NCBI RefSeq assembly: GCF_001048695.1
Contig: NZ_CVRB01000002.1
Coordinates: 372,001-436,000, forward strand
From: Neobacillus massiliamazoniensis
GTDB taxonomy: Bacteria; Bacillota; Bacilli; Bacillales; Cytobacillaceae
Length of the DNA: 64,000 nucleotides
Direction: 5' to 3'
Shown: one piece after another, positions 58,666 to 64,000 of the stretch
Position numbering within the stretch: position 1 is the first letter of the stretch
Layout of the letters: each line of letters opens with the position of its first letter
The notes under the pieces: model-generated
Told to the model about the DNA's origin: nothing
Databases searched by the model: none
What the model saw: only the letters and a program-made list of their open reading frames with translations
Made by a program: the position numbers and the translations under genes

Positions 58666-58831
58666 TGGTGATTTTCATCATTTGTCCGTCTCCAAATAGG
58701 AAAGTATTCTTACCTATAAGAATTTACGAATATTACCAAAAACCTTTAGTTCCATTTATATAGATCAGCAACCCTGTGAGAACCAATTTGCTTAAACAAC
58801 ATCCGCTGGTTCCGATTTATTATTCTTGGTG

Positions 58832-61800
58832 TTAAATATTTGAAATAGACTGTTTTACCTTCGTTTTTCCAAATCGAAGCCCCATGGAAAAGCTGACTTT
58901 ATTTTCTCTATGGAGCCATCGATACATGATTGGAATAAGGAGAAGGCTGGAAATGGTTGAACTTATCAGCCCTCCCACAACCACTATTCCCAAGGTTTGA
59001 GAGATAACGGTATCAGTGCTTGAAGAGAGCGACAAGGGAATCAAGGTCAAGATGGTCGTAACAGCCGTGGTCAATATCGGCCGGACCCGGGAAAGTGTTC
59101 CTTTTAAGATGGCCTCTTCCGCTTCCATTCCGATCCTCATATTTTTTTCAATCTTATCAACAAGGACAATTCCGTTTGTCACAACAATTCCTGTCAACAT
59201 CAATAATCCCACAAGTGCTGCAAGATTCCATTGTTTACCACAGATAAATAATCCGATAACAGAGCCTGTAAAAGATAATGGGATGCACATTAAAACCGAT
59301 AATGGCGCTTTCCATCCCCTAAAAACAGCACTGATAATGATGAGTACCAGCAAAATAGAAAAGGATAAGGCAATAGCCATTTCGTAAATCATTTCATTTA
59401 CCTGTTTAGGCGCACCCGCAAAAGAATATTTTACGCCCTTTGGTAACGGAATATTTCCAAGGGTTGTTTCTACTTGTTTTGTTACTTTACTAATATCGTT
59501 CGAAGTTATGCTTGCCGTGACAACCGCGAATGGCTGCCCGTCTTTCTCTTGAATAACTGATGGGTCAGTACTTGGTGAAAGTGACGCAAGCTCACTTAAT
59601 TTTACCTCTTTTCCTTTACTATTAAGGAAAGTTTCGTTTCCCATCAATTTTAATAGGCTTTGCGAAGGATTATTCCCTGTCGCATTCCCGCTGTTTTGAG
59701 AAGCGATATCGGAATGAAACACTAATGGATACTTATTCTTATCAATTGTAATCGATCCGGTTGCTTCTTCAGCCGTATAAAGCTGAATCCGATTTAATAT
59801 ATCTTCCACCTTTATCTCGTTTAACTCAATTGCTTTTCGGTTTAGAGTAATTTGATATTGTGAAACCTGATCCACTTTATCGGCCAATCCTGCAACTGCC
59901 AATCCAGGAATTGCTTTTAGCTGATTTGAAATGGTACTGGCCATATATTCCAGTGTATGGCTATCCGAACCGGTAAGATTGATTTTTAATTGTGTATCGT
60001 CCCCTGCAAGATTTTGATTTGTGACGGTATAAATGGCTTTACTTGATAATGAATCTAATTGTTCTTTCAACTGAATCATAAAATCATTTATATCTGTTCC
60101 AGGCTTTACCGATATAGACAAATTGGCGACATTCGGCTTCTGGATCCATCCGCCTCCCACATCAAATACATCATCTGATTGAGGGGTAAAAGAAGAACCC
60201 AAGCCTGATGAAAAAACGTCCACCTTTGGATTATTTTTCAGTAATGCCTCCACTCTTTTTACTTCGGTATCCATCTCAGGCAGCGATGTACTTTGGGACA
60301 TTTCTACTTGAACACCAATTTGTCCCTTAGGATTTGTCGATGGTAATAAGTTAACGGGAAGAAAGGCTGCTACTGCTGCCGATAGCAAAAATAATATAGC
60401 GGTTGTGATCAAAACAAATTTTTTTCGTTTAAATCCCCAATTAAATATTCTTTTAGAGATGGGTTCCAGATGATCCTCAACAGACCGTGGCTGTCCCTTC
60501 CATAACAGGTTGTAAAGGGTAGGTACCACCAAGATGGAAACAAATAATGATATAATCAATGCAATGACAACAGACCAGGCAAATCCGGAAAAGGCTGAAC
60601 TTACCATTCCTCCAATAAGTGCGATCGGAACGTATACGGCAACAGTTGTTGCTGTAGAGGAGACAATGGCAGGAATCATCTCACTGACTGCCATTGATAA
60701 CCGATGAATGCCTGATATTTCTTTCCCATCTTGGACTTTTCGATTCATATTATCAAGAATAACAATCGAATCATCCACTACTCTTCCCATTGCAACGATG
60801 AGACCTGAAACGGTAAGAATGTTTAGACTTATTCCCATTGTTTTTAATATGCCAGTGGTTGCCAATAAACAGATTGGTAGAGAAATGGCGATTAGTAAAG
60901 TAGATCGAACTTTACGGAAGAAAAGAAATACAGAAATCATTGAAAATAAACAGCCAAGCAACCCTTCTTTTATGAGCCCCTGTAATGACGAATTTACCTG
61001 CTGTCCCTGGTCTAAAATAATGGATAGCTTTGTATCTTTATTTTTAATTTCCGGGATATCCTTCAATTTGCTCTTTATTCGTTCCGTTACATCCGTGATA
61101 TTGGAAGAAGGAGTTTTCATAACATCTATAAGGACACTGGGAACCCCATTGGTTCGAGAGATCGTTTGCAGGTTCACAATTGAGTTGGTAATAGTTGCAA
61201 CATCGGAGAGCGGTATGCTTTTTCCATCTTGACGATGAATTTTTAGCTGTGAGAGATCCTGCTGATTTACCGCCCAACCGGAAACTTGTACCGGAATGGA
61301 CACCTGTTGATTGGAAATCGTTCCTTCTAATCCGGTTACACGGTTCTCCTCAAGTGAGTGTTTTACGTCATCTAGTGTAAATCCTGCATTTTTTAGGTCT
61401 TCCATTCGTAGAGTTACGGCATACCCAGGGCTTCCTCCCCCAGTTACAACTACATCCTTTACTCCAGGAACTGTTTTAAGTGCATTCGCAACATCTGATT
61501 GTATGTCTGTTCTAAGGGTATTTTCAGTATTATTTGCCGAGGAACTCATCAGGCTCATTCGCATGATGGGCAGGGAATTCGTACTAAGGCGGGTTACCAG
61601 TGGTTTTTGAACATCTGATGTCAGTGATACTCCCTCTAATGCCTTGGTAACTTGTGTTTCCGCCTTTTCCATATCATAAGTCATTGGAAAATTCAGACTA
61701 ATAAGGCAGCCGCCATTGAACGAGTTGCTTTCAACATTCTCCAAACCATCTACTACACGGACTGCCTGTTCAATTTGATTCGTAATATTAGCTTTTACAT

Positions 61801-61975
61801 CTCCAGCTTGATAATGATCTGCATGCACAGTAATGTTTAATGTAGAATTATTTATAGGCGGAAGGTAATCCCGTTGGATTTGCCAAGCGGACATTCCCCC
61901 CCAAACCAATAACAAAGCAATAAAAGTGAGAATCAGAATGGAACGCTTCATTGTTGCATCGATTAATCTTTTCAT
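58832..61975 (-). CDS. RND efflux transporter permease (HAE1/SwrC-like)
   Basis: A 1047-aa protein with 12 helices in two halves and two large extracytoplasmic loops. TM4 has GRVVDDSIVILDNM with the Asp pair for protons; the second half has GIVVTNGIVLVDKI. It resembles Bacillus SwrC more than the Gram-negative AcrB. It exports drugs, surfactin-like lipopeptides or fatty acids. ATG 61975 has no good ribosome site nearby; AAGGAGGAA stands about 30 nt upstream, and only non-start codons lie in frame between, so translation initiation may be unusual. Confidence 0.88.
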   Translation of the reverse strand: MKRLIDATMKRSILILTFIALLLVWGGMSAWQIQRDYLPPINNSTLNITVHADHYQAGDVKANITNQIEQAVRVVDGLENVESNSFNGGCLISLNFPMTYDMEKAETQVTKALEGVSLTSDVQKPLVTRLSTNSLPIMRMSLMSSSANNTENTLRTDIQSDVANALKTVPGVKDVVVTGGGSPGYAVTLRMEDLKNAGFTLDDVKHSLEENRVTGLEGTISNQQVSIPVQVSGWAVNQQDLSQLKIHRQDGKSIPLSDVATITNSIVNLQTISRTNGVPSVLIDVMKTPSSNITDVTERIKSKLKDIPEIKNKDTKLSIILDQGQQVNSSLQGLIKEGLLGCLFSMISVFLFFRKVRSTLLIAISLPICLLATTGILKTMGISLNILTVSGLIVAMGRVVDDSIVILDNMNRKVQDGKEISGIHRLSMAVSEMIPAIVSSTATTVAVYVPIALIGGMVSSAFSGFAWSVVIALIISLFVSILVVPTLYNLLWKGQPRSVEDHLEPISKRIFNWGFKRKKFVLITTAILFLLSAAVAAFLPVNLLPSTNPKGQIGVQVEMSQSTSLPEMDTEVKRVEALLKNNPKVDVFSSGLGSSFTPQSDDVFDVGGGWIQKPNVANLSISVKPGTDINDFMIQLKEQLDSLSSKAIYTVTNQNLAGDDTQLKINLTGSDSHTLEYMASTISNQLKAIPGLAVAGLADKVDQVSQYQITLNRKAIELNEIKVEDILNRIQLYTAEEATGSITIDKNKYPLVFHSDIASQNSGNATGNNPSQSLLKLMGNETFLNSKGKEVKLSELASLSPSTDPSVIQEKDGQPFAVVTASITSNDISKVTKQVETTLGNIPLPKGVKYSFAGAPKQVNEMIYEMAIALSFSILLVLIIISAVFRGWKAPLSVLMCIPLSFTGSVIGLFICGKQWNLAALVGLLMLTGIVVTNGIVLVDKIEKNMRIGMEAEEAILKGTLSRVRPILTTAVTTILTLIPLSLSSSTDTVISQTLGIVVVGGLISSTISSLLLIPIMYRWLHRENKVSFSMGLRFGKTKVKQSISNI

Positions 61976-62102
61976 TTGTTGTATTCGAGTAGTGAAACCC
62001 GAAATTCCTCCTTATATTAAAACGTCATAAGTTGTAAATGAATTCAGGGTCCAAAGAATTAACTAGGACCCTGACAGATTAAATTTATAGGAGACTATTA
62101 TA

Positions 62103-64000
62103 TTACCAACCTACTGAAGCATTATTCTTTGAAGCTTGTTCATCGTCAGTACCATTGCCGATTACATTGTGTTGTGGTTCAGGCATACGTACATGCGGCC
62201 CCTTGATTGCCTTCCAAATATCTTCATTCAGCTTTTGTGGATCGGCTTGGTCCGGTTGCCCAACCATTTGCGATTGAGTCATAACACTGTTTGATGGAAC
62301 AGCAGTTTGAGTCGTAGGCGTGAGTGTATTGTATGGTGCCACGCTAGGCGCAAGTGTATTGTATGGTGCAAAATTTGGTTTATCAGTAAATGACCAGATC
62401 ATTGGCACTGCAGCCGCATCATATTGTGACATTGGCTCTATACCAAGGAAAAGTTCCATTGTCCGTAACATGGAGACTTGGCTATAGAAGTGTGAGTCTA
62501 CCTTTCCAGTCTGAGTGTAAGGACTGATGACTTGGGCAATCGTTCTGTGTGCATCCACATGGTCCGAACCTGCTTGCGTATCATCTTCTACCACGAAAAT
62601 GGCCGTATCTTTCCAGTATTTAGAATGAGAAACAGCATCGACAATTTTTCCTAATGCCAAATCATTATCGGCAACTAATTGTTTTGCGGTTGCCCCTCCT
62701 GCCGTATGGTCACGAGGCAGGTCGATAAATTGCATAGTAGGCATATTATTATTGGCAACATATGACTGAAAATCTTTATTCCATATATCAAAACGTTGCT
62801 GGTCAGACTTACCCATATCAAACCATGGATAATCATGATTCGTATTGTTGTTTAGAATTTTATCGTGGGGATAATATTTTCCTGGCTCAGTCTGAATACC
62901 TTCATTTGAATTGATCCAACTACTTGGAACCACAAATTGACCATAGTTGCGGAAAGTTATGTTGTGATCGGCAAGTTTGTCCCATAAATAGGCATCGGCT
63001 GGATTTGCACTTCCGGCGGCAACATCCGGATGGTAACCCTCGGAATCATATTGAGAGCCGTTTCCTGCATATCCCTGTGCAGTACCCACTTCATTATAAT
63101 GGTTGGAACTAGCCTGGGTAGCCCACTGCCAGCCGTTTTGACTTACTTCACCGTCTCCATAAAAATTGTCAAGGGTGACAAATTGCTGAGCAAATTTATG
63201 CTGGTTTGGCGTGACATCTTGTCCAAAAAGGGTAATCGATGGATCCCCGTTACCTCGTGGTGTACCATCAGGATTTTTCAGGTCGCCGAGCACCTGGTCA
63301 TAGGTACGATTCTCTTTGACAATGTAAATGATATGCTTGATTGGTGAAGAATCCCCTACATTATGAGGTACAATGGTACCGGTATCTTTTTCATCAAAAC
63401 CGCGAACCTTATTTTTTTGATGAAAATCATTATTGTCATTTACTTGTTGCGTATATTTTGCCAGCTGATCTTCAGATGGTGTTGGTAAAACCGCTAAAGT
63501 TCCTGCAAGCAGATTTTCAATATACGGATAGCTATTAGGATTGGAAGGATCCGTTCCTTTGTTTGGTCCAGTACCCGAACCTTTAGCGCTAGTGATCAGC
63601 AACTGATTATCCGGTGTCACTTGAACTCCGGTCGGGTACCAACCAGTAGGAATCAATCCCTTGATTCGGCCAAATTTTCCTTTATCAGAGACATTCACCA
63701 CAGCTACGTCGTTATTGCCGCCATTTGTTACATATAAGGTGTCACCATTGGACGATAAAGCTAAATTATTCGGCTGTGTCCCGGCGTGCGCACCGCGGAA
63801 CGGCTCAACAGAGATCGTGTCGGATACAGTATTTTTAGTCGTATCAATGACGGAAATAGTATCACTGTCCCCATTTGCCACAAACATCCGGTTTTGCTTT
63901 GCATCGACTAACATCCGGTTTGGATGAGTGCCAACGGTAATCGTGCTTTTAGGTGTCATTGTTAATCCTTCAACATTAAGGACGGATAATGATTTTTCAC
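62103..64000 (-). CDS. bifunctional YncE-like beta-propeller/phosphoesterase, 5' end missing
   Basis: The frame continues past the apparent ATG at 63959 through the right edge without a stop (in frame: SLSVLNVEGLTMTPKS), so the N-terminus is outside the window. Residues to about 130 are YVTN beta-propeller repeats (GTHPNRMLVDAKQNRMFVANG, NNLALSSNGDTLYVTNG). The C-terminal phosphoesterase domain has HIIYIVKENRTYDQVLGD, DLPRDHTAG and FVVEDDTQAGSDHVDAHRT, the metal-binding set of the phospholipase C/acid phosphatase family. It is probably secreted, as relatives are, although no signal can be seen in the truncated end. Confidence 0.82.
   Translation of the reverse strand, partial: EKSLSVLNVEGLTMTPKSTITVGTHPNRMLVDAKQNRMFVANGDSDTISVIDTTKNTVSDTISVEPFRGAHAGTQPNNLALSSNGDTLYVTNGGNNDVAVVNVSDKGKFGRIKGLIPTGWYPTGVQVTPDNQLLITSAKGSGTGPNKGTDPSNPNSYPYIENLLAGTLAVLPTPSEDQLAKYTQQVNDNNDFHQKNKVRGFDEKDTGTIVPHNVGDSSPIKHIIYIVKENRTYDQVLGDLKNPDGTPRGNGDPSITLFGQDVTPNQHKFAQQFVTLDNFYGDGEVSQNGWQWATQASSNHYNEVGTAQGYAGNGSQYDSEGYHPDVAAGSANPADAYLWDKLADHNITFRNYGQFVVPSSWINSNEGIQTEPGKYYPHDKILNNNTNHDYPWFDMGKSDQQRFDIWNKDFQSYVANNNMPTMQFIDLPRDHTAGGATAKQLVADNDLALGKIVDAVSHSKYWKDTAIFVVEDDTQAGSDHVDAHRTIAQVISPYTQTGKVDSHFYSQVSMLRTMELFLGIEPMSQYDAAAVPMIWSFTDKPNFAPYNTLAPSVAPYNTLTPTTQTAVPSNSVMTQSQMVGQPDQADPQKLNEDIWKAIKGPHVRMPEPQHNVIGNGTDDEQASKNNASVGW

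Overview
The window is AT-rich low-GC Gram-positive DNA. Gene starts are preceded by strong AGGAGG-type ribosome binding sites, TTG and GTG starts are common, and many genes have clear Bacillus counterparts (BstA/YfiT, YuiD, YfhP, CatE, YwnA/YwnB, RNase J, subtilase). A chromosome of a Bacillaceae member (Bacillus sensu lato, Neobacillus-like) is the best reading. I see no rRNA, tRNA, CRISPR array, phage structural gene or intact transposase. Both edges cut a gene: an AlkZ-related gene on the left and a beta-propeller/phosphoesterase gene on the right.

Layout. 1-10 kb: an accessory run of small enzymes, including four GNAT acetyltransferases, two alpha/beta hydrolases, a HAD phosphatase, NUDIX and MOSC proteins, a YnfA membrane protein and a Cys-cluster/pentapeptide-repeat protein. 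10-17 kb: small membrane or basic proteins, a secreted aromatic-rich protein, a glycerol-1-phosphate dehydrogenase-like gene overlapping a MtnX-like phosphatase, BstA, a CPBP-protease remnant, and an AraC regulator next to a YciI protein. 17-24 kb: a DUF4003 protein, a ROK regulator divergent from purine nucleoside phosphorylase, a FusB-type EF-G-binding protein, and a CAP-domain protein. 24-29 kb: an LLM oxidoreductase/CatE-like dioxygenase pair, an NhaP antiporter, and an FMN reductase; quinone-repressor-like operators lie in front of the CatE and FMN reductase transcription units. 29-35 kb (all minus): an extracytoplasmic flavinylation module (FMN-binding lipid-side protein, ApbE, RnfD-like membrane protein, response regulator, sensor kinase), followed by a multi-cluster ferredoxin and an orphan TatA. 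35-47 kb: an extra RNase J, YuiD, a YwnB/YwnA-like pair, a large SNF2/SWIM helicase, isochorismatase, DUF1801, and FabF divergent from an MmyB-like regulator. 47-54 kb: an ECF41 sigma factor with its oxidoreductase and a recognisable ECF41 promoter, a GNAT, a DUF1835 protein, and a glycosyltransferase/YfhP pair. 54-64 kb: a CycA-type permease behind a glycine riboswitch and a 385-bp highly folded insert, a subtilase, an RND efflux permease, and the propeller/phosphoesterase gene.

The least ordinary signals are non-coding. Four sequence-unrelated intergenic tandem arrays (near 7.6, 39.4, 39.8 and 49.8 kb) share an almost exact 52-bp period. A separate repeat family with a 21-bp period recurs at 28.2 and 35.3 kb. 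One array is a series of terminator-like hairpins. A 168-bp MITE-like element with 12-bp terminal inverted repeats sits inside a perfect 8-bp target duplication at 35.1 kb, and a decayed relative lies at 7.5 kb. The flavinylation/electron-transfer cluster is the strongest candidate protein system.
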